Source of the DNA: Nemopilema nomurai
Taxonomy: Eukaryota; Cnidaria; Scyphozoa; Rhizostomeae; Rhizostomatidae
Assembly: GCA_003864495.1 (NCBI GenBank)
Contig: ML133402.1
Coordinates: 124,001-188,000 of the forward strand
Length of the DNA: 64,000 nucleotides
Direction of reading: 5' to 3'
Of this stretch, positions 44,359-58,030 are shown piece by piece. The notes beneath the pieces are model-generated. The model was not told where the DNA came from. It saw only the letters and a program-made list of their open reading frames with translations, and did not search any database. The stretch's first letter is position 1. Every line of letters begins with the position of its first letter. Position numbers and translations under genes: made by a program.

Positions 44359-47300
44359 AGCCCTAGCCTGGTTTTCGTCCTTGCCTCGTTTCCATGCTAG
44401 CCTTGTTTTTGTGCTAAGAGACCTAGTTTCGTTTTTGCTTCGGCCTCAATTTCGTCCTTGCCTCGTTTCTATGCTAGCCTCGTTTTGTTTTTAAACGCCC
44501 TAGCCTAGTTTTCGTTTTGGCCTCGCTTTCGTCCTTGCCTTGTTTCTATCCTAGCCTCGTTTTGGTGCTGAAAGCGCTAGCCTCGTTTTTGCTTTAGTCT
44601 TTATTTCGTCCTTGTCTCGTTTCTATGCTATTCTCGTTTTGGTTCTGAAAACATTAGCCTGTTTATGTCCTTTCCTCATTTCGATGCTTTATTTGCTTTG
44701 GTGGGAAAGGCCCTAGCCTGGTTTTCGTCCTTGCCTCGTTCCATGGTAGCCTTGTTTTGGTGCTAAGAGACCTAGTCTCGTTTTTGTTCTAGCCTCGTTT
44801 TCATCCTTGCCTCGTTTCCAAGCTAGCCCCATTTTGGTTTTAAAAGCCCTAGCCTCGTTTTCGTTTTAGCTTCGCTTTCGTCCTTGCCTTGTTTCCATGT
44901 TAACCTCGTTTTTGTTTTAAAAGCCCTATCTTCGTTTTCGTTTTAGCCTCCCTTTGTCCTTGCTTCGTTTCTATGCTAGCCTTGTTTTGGCGTTGAAAAC
45001 CCAAGCTTTGTTTTCGTTTTAGCCTCGATTTTGTTCTTGCCTCGTTTCTATAATAGCCTCGTTTTGGTGCTCAGAGACCTAGCCTCCTTTTCATTTTAGG
45101 TTCGTTTTGTCCTTGCCTCGTTTCTATGTTCTATTTATTTTGGTGCGAAAAGCCCTAGCCTCTTTTTCGTTTTGGCCTCGTTTTCGTATTTGTCTCGCTT
45201 CCATGCTTTACTTGCTTTGGTAGGAAAAGCTCTAGCCTCGTTTTCGTTATGGACCGGTTTTCATCCTTGCCTCGTCTCCATGCAAACCTTTTTTTCGTGC
45301 TTAGAGATCTAGCCTCGTTTTCGTTTTGGCCTTGTTTTCATCCTTGCTTCGTTTCTATGCTAGCCTCGTTTTGGTTCTCAAAGCCCTAGCCTCGTTTTCG
45401 ATGTAGCCTTGTTTCTGTCCTTGCATCCATGCTTTGTCCATTTTGGTGCTCAAACACTAGAATTTTCTTCGATTTAGCCTCATTGCCTTGCTAGCCTTGT
45501 TTTCATGCTAACCTCGTTTTGGTGCTAAAATTTCTAGCCTCGTTTTTGCCTTTGCCTCGTTGCCATGCTAGCCCCGTTTTGGTGCTAAAAGTCATGGCCT
45601 CTTTTTCGTTTTAGCCTCGATTTTGTCCTTGCCTCGTTTCTATGCTAGCCTCAATTTGGTGCTAAAAGCCCTAGCATCGTTTTCGTTTTAGCCTCTTTTT
45701 GTCCTTGCTTCGTTTCTATGCTAGCCTTGTTTTGGTGCTGAAAGCCCTATCCTCGTTTTTGCTTCTGCCTCAATTTCGTCCTTGCCTCGTTTCTATGCTA
45801 GCCTCGTTTTGGTTTTAAATGCCCTAGCCTTGTTTTCGTTTTAGGCTCTTTTTGTCCCTGCCTCGTTTCCATGCTATATTTGTTTTGGTGCAAAAAGCCC
45901 TAGCCTAGTTTTCGTTTTGGCATCGCTTTCGTCCTTGCCTTGTTTCCATGTTAACCTCGTTTTTGTTTTAAAAGCCCTATCTTCGTTTTCGTTTTAGTCT
46001 CCCTTTGTCCTTGCTTCGTTTCTATGCTAGCATTGTTTTAGTGTTGAAAACCCAAGCTTTGTTTTCGTTTCAGCCTCGATTTCGTTCTTGCCTCGTTTCT
46101 ATAATAGCCTCGTGTTGGTGCTAAGAGACCTAGCCTCCTTTTCATTTTAGGTTCGTGTTGTCCTTGCCTCGTTTCTATGTTCTATTTATTTTGGTGCGAA
46201 AAGCCCTAGCCTCTTTTTCGTTTTGGCCTCGTTTTCGTATTTGTCTCGCTTCCATGCTTTACTTGTTTTGGTAGGAAAAGCTCTAGCCTCGTTTTCGTTA
46301 TGGACCGGTTTTCATCCTTGCCTCGTCCCCATGCAAATCTTTTTTTCGTGCTTAGAGACCTAGCCTCGTTTTCGTTTTGGCCTTGTTTTCCTCCTTGCTT
46401 CGTTTCTATGCTAGCCTCGTTTTGGTTCTCAAAGCCCTAGCCTCGTTTTCGATGTAGCCTCGTTTCTGTCCTTGCATCCATGCTTTGTCTATTTTGGTGC
46501 TCAAACACTAGAATTGTCTTCGATTTAGCCTCATTGCCTTGCTAGCCTTGTTTTCATGCTAACCTCGTTTTCGTTCTAAAAGTCCTAGCCTTGTTTTCGT
46601 TTTAGCCTCGTTTTCGCCCTTGCCTCGTTGCCATGCTAGCCCCGTTTTGGTGCTAAAAGTCATGGCCTCGTTTTCGTTTTAGCCTTGATTTCGTCCTTGC
46701 CTCGTTTCCATGCTAGCCTCAATTTGGTGCTAAAAGCCCTAGCATCGTTTTCGTTTTAGCCTCGTTTTTATCCTTGTTTTGTTTTATTCTAACTTTGTTT
46801 TAGTTTTTAAAGCCCTAGCCTCGATTTCGTTTGAGCCTCCCTTTGTCCTTGCCTTGTTGCTTTGCTAGCCTCGTTTTAGTTTCAAAAGCCCTAGCCTTGT
46901 TTTCGTTTTAGTCTCCCTTTGTCCTTGCCTCGTTTCCATGCTAGGTTTGTTTTGTTGCGAAAAGCCTTAGCCTCATTTTCGTTTTAGCCTGGTTTTGTCC
47001 TTGTCTTGTTTCCATGCTATATTAGTTTTGGTGCGAAAAGCCCTAGCCTGCTTTTTGTTTTGGCCTGGCTTTTGTCCTTGCCTCGTTTCCATGCTAACCT
47101 CGTATTGGTGCTAAATTAGCTCGCCTTGTTTTCGTTTTAGCCTGGTTTTGTTCTTGCGTAGTTTCCATGCTAGCCCCGTTTTGGTGATAAAATCCATGGC
47201 CTCGTTTTCGTTTTAGCCTCCCTTTGTCCTTGCTTCGTTTCTATGCTAGCCTTGTTTTGGTGTTGAAAACCCAAGCTTTGTTTTCGTTTTAGCCTTGTTT

Positions 47301-47368
47301 TCGTTTTAGCCTCGTTTTCGCCCTTGCCTCGTTTCCATGCTTTTTTTGTTTTGGTGCGAAAGGCCCTA
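44359..47368 (+). repeat. ~77-bp minisatellite, block 2
   Basis: Same T-rich unit as 35179-42977. The unit order just after the insert (gacctagtttcgtttttgct, cttcggcctcaatttcg) is repeated after insert copies 2 and 3, showing the arrays were copied together with the insert. Confidence 0.95.
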
Positions 47369-48746
47369 CAATGCCCGCCAAAAGTGTTGGAACAGTCCAA
47401 TCATCTTTCCTACTAAACGTCTCCCCTCCCTCATATACAATGTTGGTTTCCGACTGGAAAATGAAAACAAATGTATGTTGGAGCGCAGATTGTGTAACCC
47501 ATGTTTAGCGACATATTCACCTACCTTCACAACATTGTTTAAGGGGGGAGGGGGCTCTGTCTGCTTGACATAGGGAATTGAAGTGAAAATATGCATTTAT
47601 TACGAGTAGAATCTCGGTGTTCCAACTACTTTTGGCGGGCATTGTCTTTTACCAATTTCAAAGGCGGGCAAATAGAGCATGACCAAAAGGCTCTTTATAG
47701 GGTTTTCGGTGGTGCTCATTTCATTGGTGAAGTCAAAATTGTGATTTGGTTGACTCGTGACGTCATAATTGCTCAATGGCCCATTTTTGGCCCCATTTTA
47801 CAGGTTTATGGAGGTCTTGAGGTATTAATTTGATAATCTGCAGACAATCAAGTTGAAATCATATTTGAAGACAATTATTAGTTTTTATGCAATGTATTAA
47901 CCTTGTATTTCACATGAGTTTGAAAAATCTGGCTTAGAGAACAACAAAATAGGGAGAGCAGTCTTTTCAGGTGCCACCAAAAACTTGTTGTCGTAGGTCG
48001 TCGAAAGGGACGCAACATTTGCATATGTCGGCCAGCAAAATGTGGCAAAATATTCATTTTCGATCCTCTTCAGTTCATTTTTATGTCATTTCTTTCTCCT
48101 GCTACACGTTCATATGCTTGGCTTGGTGTGGAGGACAAAGACATAATTCCTGAATGATTTCAGGTACTCGCCAATAATTCTACCTTGGAGCGATATGTTA
48201 CTTCCCTTTGAAGGCCATATTGTTCATTTTGCGGCCCCGAAAACCTCATATAGCAAGAACATTCTCTTTGAAAAAGATAGGCATATCTTTGCGACATCCA
48301 AGGCCCCAATAACTTTCGTAAAGAAAGGTGTTTTCGACGACCGCGAGACTGAGTTGATGAATGTACGATGGCGAATGTTTAGCTTCCGCTTTCAAATACC
48401 ACCGGAGAAACAAAAGGCTGTCCCCATCTGTGCACGTTGCTTTGCAAGCCTTTTGTTGTCTTGAACACTATTACATTGTTTCTTGCACTATTGTTGTTGA
48501 TGCTGCTCGTTTTCGTTGTCATTCAACCAACGAGTAACGGTTGGAAAATGTTTGAAGATTTATCCACAGCAGGACTTTCCTTTAACTTGTTATTTTGAAA
48601 ATGTCATGCAGGAGTGTGCAGTAGTTTAATCAACATTGTGAGTAAGCTATTTCTCGGCTTTTCCTTTCTTACGTCAAGATACAAGGGAAAATTTCACGTT
48701 CAACGGCACTTTAAAAGTTCAAATGACATCATTCAATATGTTACAA
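47369..48746 (+). mobile_element. 1.38-kb helicase-bearing insert, copy 2
   Basis: Near-identical to 42978-44358, beginning caatgcccgcc and ending atatgttacaa, with ggcccta on both sides. It lies 4,391 bp after copy 1, so it arose by segmental duplication of insert plus flanking array rather than by a second insertion. Confidence 0.75.
47989..48464 (+). pseudogene. Superfamily 3-like helicase remnant, copy 2
   Basis: Same decayed coding sequence as 43600-44076, with the same internal frame change and the same stop. One residue differs visibly: KKG against KNG near 48323. The A-run upstream is one base shorter (ccaaaaactt), moving the frame before the P-loop-like region. Confidence 0.5.
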
Positions 48747-51700
48747 GGCCCTAGCCTGGTTTTCGTCCTTGCCTCGTTTCCATGCTAGCCTTGTTTTTGT
48801 GCTAAGAGACCTAGTTTCGTTTTTGCTTCGGCCTCAATTTCGTCCTTGCCTCGTTTCTATGCTAGCCTCATTTTGTTTTTAAACGCCCTAGCCTAGTTTT
48901 CGTTTTGGCCTCGCTTTCGTCCTTGCCTTGTTTCTATCCTAGCCTCGTTTTGGTGCTGAAAGCGCTAGCCTCGTTTTTGCTTTAGTCTTTATTTCGTCCT
49001 TGTCTCGTTTCTATGCTATTCTCTTTTTGGTTCTGAAAACATTAGCCTGTTTATGTCCTTTCCTCATTTCGATGCTTTATTTGCTTTGGTGGGAAAGGCC
49101 CTAGCCTGGTTTTCGTCCTTGCCTCGTTCCATGGTAGCCTTGTTTTGGTGCTAAGAGACCTAGTCTCGTTTTTGTTCTAGCCTCGTTTTCATCCTTGCCT
49201 CGTTTCCAAGCTAGCCCCATTTTGGTTTTAAAAGCCCTAGCCTCGTTTTCGTTTTAGCATCGCTTTCGTCCTTGCCTTGTTTCCATGTTAACCTCGTTTT
49301 TGTTTTAAAAGCCCTATCTTCGTTTTTGTTTTAGCCTCCCTTTGTCCTTGCTTCGTTTCTATGCTAGCCTTGTTTTGGCGTTGAAAACCCAAGCTTTGTT
49401 TTCGTTTTAGCCTCGATATTGTTCTTGCCTCGTTTCTATAATAGCCTCGTTTTGGTGCTCAGAGACCTAGCCTCCTTTTCATTTTAGGTTCGTTTTGTCC
49501 TTGCCTCGTTTCTATGTTCTATTTATTTTGGTGCGAAAAGCCCTAGCCTCTTTTTCGTTTTGGCCTCGTTTTCGTATTTGTCTCGCTTCCATGCTTTACT
49601 TGTTTTGGTAGGAAAAGCTCTAGCCTCGTTTTCGTTTTGCACCGGTTTTCATCCTTGCCTCGTCTCCATGCAAATCTTTTTTTCGTGCTTAGAGATCTAG
49701 CCTCGTTTTCGTTTTGGCCTTACTTTCCTCCTTGCTTCGTTTCTATGCTAGCCTCGTTTTGGTTCTTAAAGCCCTAGCCTCGTTTTCGATGTAGCCTCGT
49801 TTCTGTCCTTGCATCCATGCTTTGTCTATTTTGGTGCTCAAACACTAGAATTGTCTTCGATTTAGCCTCATTGCCTTGCTAGCCTTGTTTTCATGCTAAC
49901 CTCGTTTTGGTGCTAAAATTCCTAGCCTCGTTTTTGCCTTTGCCTCGTTGCCATGCTAGCCCCGTTTTGGTGCTAAAAGTCATGGCCTCTTTTTCGTTTT
50001 AGCCTCGATTTTGTCCTTGCCTCGTTTCTATGCTAGCCTCAATTTGGTGCTAAAAGCCCTAGCATCGTTTTCGTTTTAGCCTCTTTTTGTCCTTGCTTCG
50101 TTTCTATGCTAGCCTTGTTTTGGTGCTGAAAGCCCTAGCCTCGTTTTTGCTTCTGCCTCAATTTCGTCCTTGCCTCGTTTCTATGCTAGCCTCGTTTTGG
50201 TTTTAAATGCCCTAGCCTTGTTTTCGTTTTAGGCTCTTTTTGTCCCTGCCTCGTTTCCATGCTATATTTGTTTTGGTGCAAAAAGCCCTAGCCTAGTTTT
50301 CGTTTTGGCCTCGCTTTCGTCCTTGCCTTGTTTCCATGTTAACCTCGTTTTTGTTTTAAAAGCCCTATCTTCGTTTTCGTTTTAGTCTCCCTTTGTCCTT
50401 GCTTCGTTTCTATGCTAGCATTGTTTTAGTGTTGAAAACCCAAGCTTTGTTTTCGTTTCAGCCTCGATTTCGTTCTTGCCTCGTTTCTATAATAGCCTCG
50501 TGTTGGTGCTAAGAGACCTAGCCTCCTTTTCATTTTAGGTTCGTGTTGTCCTTGCCTCGTTTCTATGTTCTATTTATTTTGGTGTGAAAAGCCCTAGCCT
50601 CTTTTTCGTTTTGGCCTCGTTTTCGTATTTGTCTCGCTTCCATGCTTTACTTGTTTTGGTAGGAAAAGCTCTAGCCTCGTTTTCGTTATGGACCGGTTTT
50701 CATCCTTGCCTCGTCTCCATGCAAATCTTTTTTTAGTGCTTAGAGACCTAGCCTCGTTTTCGTTTTGGCCTTGTTTTCCTCCTTGCTTCGTTTCTATGCT
50801 AGCCTCGTTTTGGTTCTCAAAGCCCTAGCCTCGTTTTCGATGTAGCCTCGTTTCTGTCCTTGCATCCATGCTTTGTCTATTTTGGTGCTCAAACACTAGA
50901 ATTGTCTTCGATTTAGCCTCATTGCCTTGCTAGCCTTGTTTTCATGCTAACCTCGTTTTCGTTCTAAAAGTCCTAGCCTTGTTTTCGTTTTAGCCTCGTT
51001 TTCGCCCTTGCCTCGTTGCCATGCTAGCCCCGTTTTGGTGCTAAAAGTCATGGCCTCGTTTTCGTTTTAGCCTCGATTTCGTCCTTGCCTCGTTTCCATG
51101 CTAGCCTCAATTTGGTGCTAAAAGCCCTAGCATCGTTTTCGTTTTAGCCTCGTTTTTATCCTTGTTTTGTTTTTATTCTAACTTTGTTTTAGTTTTTAAT
51201 GCCCTAGCCTCGATCTCGTTTGAGCCTCACATTGTCCTTCCCTTGTTTCTTTGCTAGCCCCGTTTTGGTGCTAAAAGCCAAGGCCTCGTTTTCGTTTTAG
51301 CCTCTATTTAGTTTTTGTCTCGCATCCATGCTAGCCTCAATTTGGTGCTAAAAGCCCTAGCCTCGTTTACGTTTTAGCAAGGTTTTTGTCCTTGCCCCTA
51401 TTCGTCCTTGCCTTTCTTCCAGGCTAGCCTTGATTTGGTGCTAATAGCCCTAGCTTCGTTTTCGTTTTAGCCTCTTTTTGTCCTTGCTTAGTTTCTATGC
51501 TAGCCTTGTTTTGGTGCTGAAAGTCCTAGCCTTGTTTTCGTTTTAGCCACGTTTTCGCCCTTGCCTCGTTGCCATGCTAGCCCCGTTTTGGTGCTAAAAG
51601 TCATGGCCTCGTTTTCGTTTTAGCCTCGATTTCGTCCTTGCCTCGTTTCCATGCTAGCCTCAATTTGGTGCTAAAAGCCGTAGCATCGTTTTCGTTTTAG

Positions 51701-54373
51701 CCTCTTTTTGTCCTTGCCTCGTTTTTATGCTAGCCTTGTTTTGGTGCTGAAAGCCCTAGCCTTGTTTTTGCTTCTGCCTCAATTTCGTCCTTGCCTCGTT
51801 TCTAAGCTAGCCTCGTTTTGATTCTGAAAACATTAGCCTTGTCTATGTCTTTGCCTCTTTTCGATGTTTTATTTGCTTTGGTGAGAAAGGCCATAGCCTC
51901 GTTTTTGTCCTTGCCTCGCTTCCATAGTAGCCTTGTTTTGGTACTAAGAGACCTAGCCTCGTTTTCGTTTTAGCCTCGTTTTCATCCTTGTCTTGTTTTT
52001 ATTCTAGCCTCGTTTTAGTTTTTAATGCCCTAGCCTCGATTTCGTTTGAGCCTCCCTTTGTCCTTGCCTTGTTTCTTTGCTAGCCTCGTTTTAGTTTCAA
52101 AAGCCCTAGCCTTCTTTTCGTTTTAGTCTCCCTTTGTCTTTGCCTCGTTTCCATGCTAGGTTTGTTTTGTTGCGAAAAGCCTTAGCCTCGTTTTCGTTTT
52201 AGCCTGGTTTTGTCCTTGTCTTGTTTCCATGCTATATTAGTTTTGGTGCGAAAAGCCCTAGCCTACTTTTTGTTTTGGCCAGGCTTTCGTCCTTGCCTCG
52301 TTTCCATGCTAGCTTCGTTTTGGTTTAAAAGCTCTAGCCTCGTTTTTGCTTTAGCCTCAACTTCGTCCTTGCCTCGTTTCTATGCTAGCCTCGTTTTGAT
52401 TCTGAAAACATTAGCCTTGTCTATGTCTTTGCCTCTTTTCGATGTTTTATTTGCTTTGGTGAGAAAGGCCCTAGCCTCGTTTTTGTCCTTGCCTTGCCTC
52501 CATAGTAGCCTTGTTTTGGTGCTATAAGACCTAGCCTCGTTTTCGTTTTAGCCTCGTTTTCATCCTCGTTTTGTTTTTATTCTAACTTTGTTTTAGTTTT
52601 TAAAGCCCTAGCCTCGATTTCGTTTGAGCCTCCCTTTGTCCTTGCCTTGTTTCTTTGCTAGCCTCGTTTTAGTTTCAAAAGCACTAGCCTTGTTTTCGTT
52701 TTAGTCTCCCTTTGTCCTTTTCTCGTTTTCATGCTAGGTTTGTTTTGTTGCGAAAAGCCTTAGCCTCGTTTTCGTTTTAGCCTGGTTTTGTCCTTGTCTT
52801 GTTTCCATGCTATATTAGTTTTGGTGCGAAAAGCCCTAGCCTACTTTTTGTTTTGGCCTGGCTTTCGTCCTTGCCTCGTTTCCATGCTAGCTTCGTTTTG
52901 GTTTAAAAGCTCCAGCCTCGTTTTTGCTTTAGCCTCAACTTCGTCCTTGCCTCGTTTCTATGCTAGCCTCGTTTTGATTCTGAAAACATTAGCCTTGTTT
53001 ATGTCTTTGCCTCGTTTCGATGCTTTATTTGCTTTGGTGCAATAGGCCCTAGCCTCGTTTTTTGTCCTTACCTCGTTTCCATAGTAGCCTTGTTTTGGTG
53101 CTAAGAGACCTAGCCTCGTTTTCGTTTTAGCCTCGTTTTCATCCTTGTCTTGTTTTTATTCTAGCCTCGTTTTAGTTTTTAATGCCCTAGCCTCGATTTC
53201 GTTTGAGCCTCACTTTGTCCTTCCCTTGTTTCTTTGCTAGCCCCGTTTTGGTGCTAAAAGCCATGGCCTCGTTTTCGTTTTAGCCTCTATTTCGTTTTTG
53301 TCTCGCTTCCATGCTAGCCTCAATTTGGTGCTAAAAGCCCTAGCCTCGTTTACGTTTTGGCCACGTTTTTGTCCTTGCCCCTATTCGTCCTTCCCTTTCT
53401 TCCAGGCTAGCCTTGATTTGGTGCTAATAGCCCTAGCTTCGTTTTCGTTTTAGCCTCTTTTTGTCCTTGCTTAGTTTCTATGCTAGCCTTGTTTTGGTGC
53501 TGAAAGCACTAGCCTCGTTTTTGCTTCTGCCTCCCTTTGTTCTTGCTTCGTTTCTATGCTAGCCTTGTTTTGATGCTGAAAGCCCTAGCCTCGTTTTTGC
53601 TTCTGCCTCAATTTCGTCCTTGCCTAGTTTCTATGCTAGCCTCGTTTTCGTTTAAATGCCATAGCCTTGTTTTCGTTTTAGGATCTTTTTGTCCCTGCCT
53701 CGTTTCCATGCTCTATTTGTTTTGGTGCAAAAAGCCCTAGCCTAGTTTTCGTTTTAGCCTCGATTTCGTTCTTGCCTCGTTTCTATAATAGCCTCGTTTT
53801 GGTGCTAAGAGACCTAGCCTCGTTTTGGTTCTCAAAGCCCTAGCCTCGTTTTCGATGTAGCCTCGTTTCTGTCCTTGCATCCATGCCTTGTCTATTTTGG
53901 TGCTCAAACACTAGAATTGTCTTCGATTTAGCCTCATTGCCTTGCTAGCCTTGTTTTCATGCTAACCTCGTTTTGGTGCTAAAATTCCTAGCCTTGTTTT
54001 CGTTTTAGCCTCGTTTTCGCCCCCGCCTCGTTTCCATGCTTTTTTGTTTTGGTGCGAAAGGCCCTAGCCTCGTTTTAGTCCTTGCCTCGTTCTCATGCTA
54101 ACCTCGTATTGGTGCTAAATTAGCTCGCCTAGTTTTCGTTTTAGCCTGGTTTTTGTTCTTGCGTAGTTTCCATGCTAGCCCCGTTCTGGTGATAAAAGCC
54201 ATGGCCTCGTTTTCGTTTTAGCCTCCCTTTGTCCTTGCTTCGTTTCTATGCTAGCCTTGTTTTGGTGTTGAAAACCCAAGCTTTGTTTTCGTTTTAGCCT
54301 TGTTTTCGTTTTAGCCTCGTTTTCGCCCTTGCCTCGTTTCCATGCTTTTTTTGTTTTGGTGCGAAAGGCCCTA
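48747..54373 (+). repeat. ~77-bp minisatellite, block 3
   Basis: Continues the array. Its first ~2.45 kb (to about 51195) follows the unit order of 44359-46800, then diverges. A local ~580-bp repeat (tagtctccctttgtc with ttgttgcgaaaagcc) recurs around 52130 and 52710. Confidence 0.95.
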
Positions 54374-55751
54374 CAATGCCCGCCAAAAGTGTTGGAACAG
54401 TCCAATCATCTTTCCTACTAAACGTCTCCCCTCCCTCATATACAATGTTGGTTTCCGACTGGAAAATGAAAACAAATGTATGTTGGAGCGCAGATTGTGT
54501 AACCCATGTTTAGCGACATATTCACCTACCTTCACAACATTGTTTAAGGGGGGAGGGGGCTCTGTCTGCTTGACATAGGGAATTGAAGTGAAAATATGCA
54601 TTTATTACGAGTAGAATCTCGGTGTTCCAACTACTTTTGGCGGGCATTGTCTTTTACCAATTTCAAAGGCGGGCAAATAGAGCATGACCAAAAGGCTCTT
54701 TATAGGGGTTTTCGGTGGTGCTCATTTCATTAGTGAAGTCAAAATTGTGATTTGGTTGACTTGTGACGTCATAATTGCTCAATGGCCCATTTTTGGCCCC
54801 ATTTTACAGGTTTATGGAGGTCTTGAGGTATTAATTTGATTTTCTGCAGACAATCAAGTTGAAATCATATTTGAAGACAATTATTAGTTTTTATGCAATG
54901 TATTAATCTTGTATTTCACATGAGTTTGAAAAATCTGGCTTAGAGAACAACAAAATAGGGAGAGCAGTCTTTTCAGGTGCCACCAAAAACTTGTTGTCGT
55001 AGGTCGTCGAAAGGGACGCAACATTTGCATATGTCGGCCAGCAAAATGTGGCAAAATATTCATTTTCGATCCTCTTCAGTTCATTTTTATGTCATTTCTT
55101 TCTCCTGCTACACGTTCATATGCTTGGCTTGGTGTGGAGGACAAAGACATAATTCCTGAATGATTTCAGGTACTCGCCAATAATTCTACCTTGGAGCGAT
55201 ATGTTACTTCCCTTTGAAGGCCATATTGTTCATTTTGCGGCCCCGAAAACCTCATATAGCAAGAAAATTCTCTTTGAAAAAGATAGGCATATCTTTGCGA
55301 CATCCAAGGCCCCAATAACTTTCGTAAAGAAAGGTGTTTTCGACGACCGCGAGACTGAGTTGATGAATGTACGATGGCGAATGTTTAGCTTCCGCTTTCA
55401 AATACCACCGGAGAAACAAAAGGCTGTCCCCATCTGTGCACGTTGCTTTGCAAGCCTTTTGTTGTCTTGAACACTATACATTGTTTCTTGCACTATTGTT
55501 GTTGATGCTGCTCGTTTTCGTTGTCATTCAACCAACGAGTAACGGTTGGAAAATGTTTGAAGATTTATCCACAGCAGGACTTTCCTTTAACTTGTTATTT
55601 TGAAAATGTCATGCAGGAGTGTGCAGTAGTTTAATCAACATTGTGAGTAAGCTATTTCTCGGCTTTTCCTTTCTTACGTCAAGATACAAGGGAAAATTTC
55701 ACGTTCAACGGCACTTTAAAAGTTCAAATGACATCATTCAATATGTTACAA
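54374..55751 (+). mobile_element. 1.38-kb helicase-bearing insert, copy 3
   Basis: Third near-identical copy with the same left inverted-repeat segment, right end and ggcccta flanks. Minor differences include ttagtgaagtc and gatttt against gataat. Confidence 0.75.
54995..55470 (+). pseudogene. Superfamily 3-like helicase remnant, copy 3
   Basis: Same broken frame structure as copies 1 and 2, with SKKILF in place of SKNILF. All three copies share the inactivating frame change, so decay came before the duplication. Confidence 0.5.
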
Positions 55752-58030
55752 GGCCCTAGCCTGGTTTTCGTCCTTGCCTTGTTTCCATGCTAGCCTTGTT
55801 TTTGTGCTAAGAGACCTAGTTTCGTTTTTGCTTCGGCCTCAATTTCGTCCTTGCCTCGTTTCTATGCTAGCCTCATTTTGTTTTAAACGCCCTAGCCTAG
55901 TTTTCGTTTTGGCCTCGCTTTCGTCCTTGCCTTGTTTCTATCCTAGCCTCGTTTTGGTGCTGAAAGCGCTAGCCTCGTTTTTGCTTTAGTCTTTATTTCG
56001 TCCTTGTCTCGTTTCTATGCTATTCTCGTTTTGGTTCTGAAAACATTAGCCTGTTTATGTCCTTTCCTCATTTCGATGCTTTATTTGCTTTGGTGGGAAA
56101 GGCCCTAGCCTGGTTTTCGTCCTTGCCTCGTTCCATGGTAGCCTTGTTTTGGTGCTAAGAGACCTAGTTTCGTTTTTGCTTCGGCCTCAATTTCGTCCTT
56201 GCCTCGTTTCTATGCTAGCCTCGTTTTGTTTTTAAACGCCCTAGCCTAGTTTTCGTTTTGGCCTCGCTTTCGTCCTTGCCTTGTTTCTATCCTAGCCTCG
56301 TTTTGGTGCTGAAAGCGCTAGCCTCGTTTTTGCTTTAGTCTTTATTTCGTCCTTGTCTCGTTTCTATGCTATTCTCGTTTTGGTTCTCAAAGCCCTAGCC
56401 TCGTTTTCGATGTAGCCTCGTTTCTGTCCTTGCATCCATGCTTTGTCTATTTTGGTGCTCAAACACTAGAATTGTCTTCGATTTAGCCTCATTGCCTTGC
56501 TAGCCTTGTTTTCATGCTAACCTCGTTTTGGTGCTAAAATTCCTAGCCTTATTTTCGTTTTAGCCTCGTTTTCGCCCTTGCCTCGTTGCCATGCTAGCCC
56601 CGTTTTGGTGCTAAAAGTCATGGCCTCGTTTTCGTTTTAGCCTCGATTTCCTCCTTGCCTCGTTTCCTTGCTAGCCTCAATTTGGTGCTAAAAGCCCTAG
56701 AATCGTTTTCGTTTTAGTCTCTTTTTGTCCTTGCTTCGTTTCTATGCTAGCCTTGTTTTGGTGCTGAAAGCCCTAGCCTCGTTTTTGCTTCTGCCTCAAT
56801 TTCGTCCTTGCCTCGTTTCTATGCTAGCCTCGTTTTGGTTTTAAATGCCCTAGCCTTGTTTTCGTTTTAGCCTGGTTTTGTCCTTGTCTTGTTTCCATGC
56901 TATATTAGTTTTGGTGCAAAAAGCCCTAGCCTACTTTTCGTTTTGACCTGGCTTTCGTCCTTGCCTCGTTTCCATGCTAGCTTCATTTTGGTTTAAAAGC
57001 TCCAGCCTCATTTTTGCTTTAGTCTCAATTTTGTCCTTGCCTCGTTTCTATGCTAGCCTCGTTTTGATTCTGAAAACATTAGTCTTGTTTATGTCTTTGC
57101 CTCGTTTCGATGCTTTATTTGCTTTGGTGCGATAGGCCCTAGCCTTGTTTTTGTCCTTACCTCGTTTCCATAGTAGCCTTGTCTTGGTACTAAGAGACCT
57201 AGCCTCGTTTTCGTTTTAGCCTCGTTTACATCCTTGTCTTGTTTTTGTTCTAGCCTCGTTTTATTTTTTAAAGCCCTAGCCTCGATTTCGTTTGAGCCTC
57301 ACTTTGTCCTTCCCTTGTTTCTTTGCTAGCCCCGTTTTGGTGCTAAAAGCCAAGGCCTCGTTTTCGTTTTAGCCTCTATTTCGTTTTTGTCTCGCATCCA
57401 TGCTAGCCTCAATTTGGTGCTAAAAGCCAAGGCTTCGTTTACGTTTTGGCAACGTTTTTGTCCTTGCCTCTATTCGTCCTTGCCTTTCTTCCTTGCTAGC
57501 CTTGATTTGGTGCTAAAAGCCCTAGCCTCGTTTTTTATTCGGCCTCGTTTTCGTCCTATAGCCTTGTTTTAGAACTAAACGCCAAAGCCTTGTTTTCATT
57601 TTAGCCTCGCTTTCGTCCTCGCCTCGTTTTCATGCTAACCTTGTTTTAGTGCTAAAATACCTAGCCTTGTTTTCGTTTTAGCCTCGTTTTGCCCTTGCCT
57701 TGTTTCTATGCTAGCCTCGTTTTGGTTCTGAAAACCCTAGCCTCGTTTTTATCCTTGCCTCGTTTCCATGCTTAATTTGTTTTGGTGCAAAAGGACTTAG
57801 CCTCGTTTTAATCCTGGCCTTGTTTCTATGCTAGCCTCGTTTTGGTTTTAAAAGCCCTAGCCTTGTTTTAGTTTTAGTCTCCCTTTGTCCTTGCCTCGTT
57901 TCCATGCTATATTTGTCTTGGTGCGAAAAGCCCTAGCATAGTTTTTCGTTTTTGTCTCGCTTTTGTCCTTGCCTCGTTTCCATGCTAGCTCCGTTTTGGT
58001 GCTAAAAGCCAAGGCTTCGTTTTTGCTTTA
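55752..58030 (+). repeat. ~77-bp minisatellite, block 4
   Basis: Same unit. A 346-bp segment (gacctagtttcgtttttgct and following) is duplicated in tandem at about 55812 and 56161. The block ends abruptly at ttttgctttagcc, where DIRS sequence begins. Confidence 0.95.

Noticed and set aside
47971..48153. 60-codon frame MPPKTCCRRSSKGTQHLHMS (also 54977-55159)
   Set aside because: It is another frame of the decayed helicase sequence; the domain motifs lie in the neighbouring frame.
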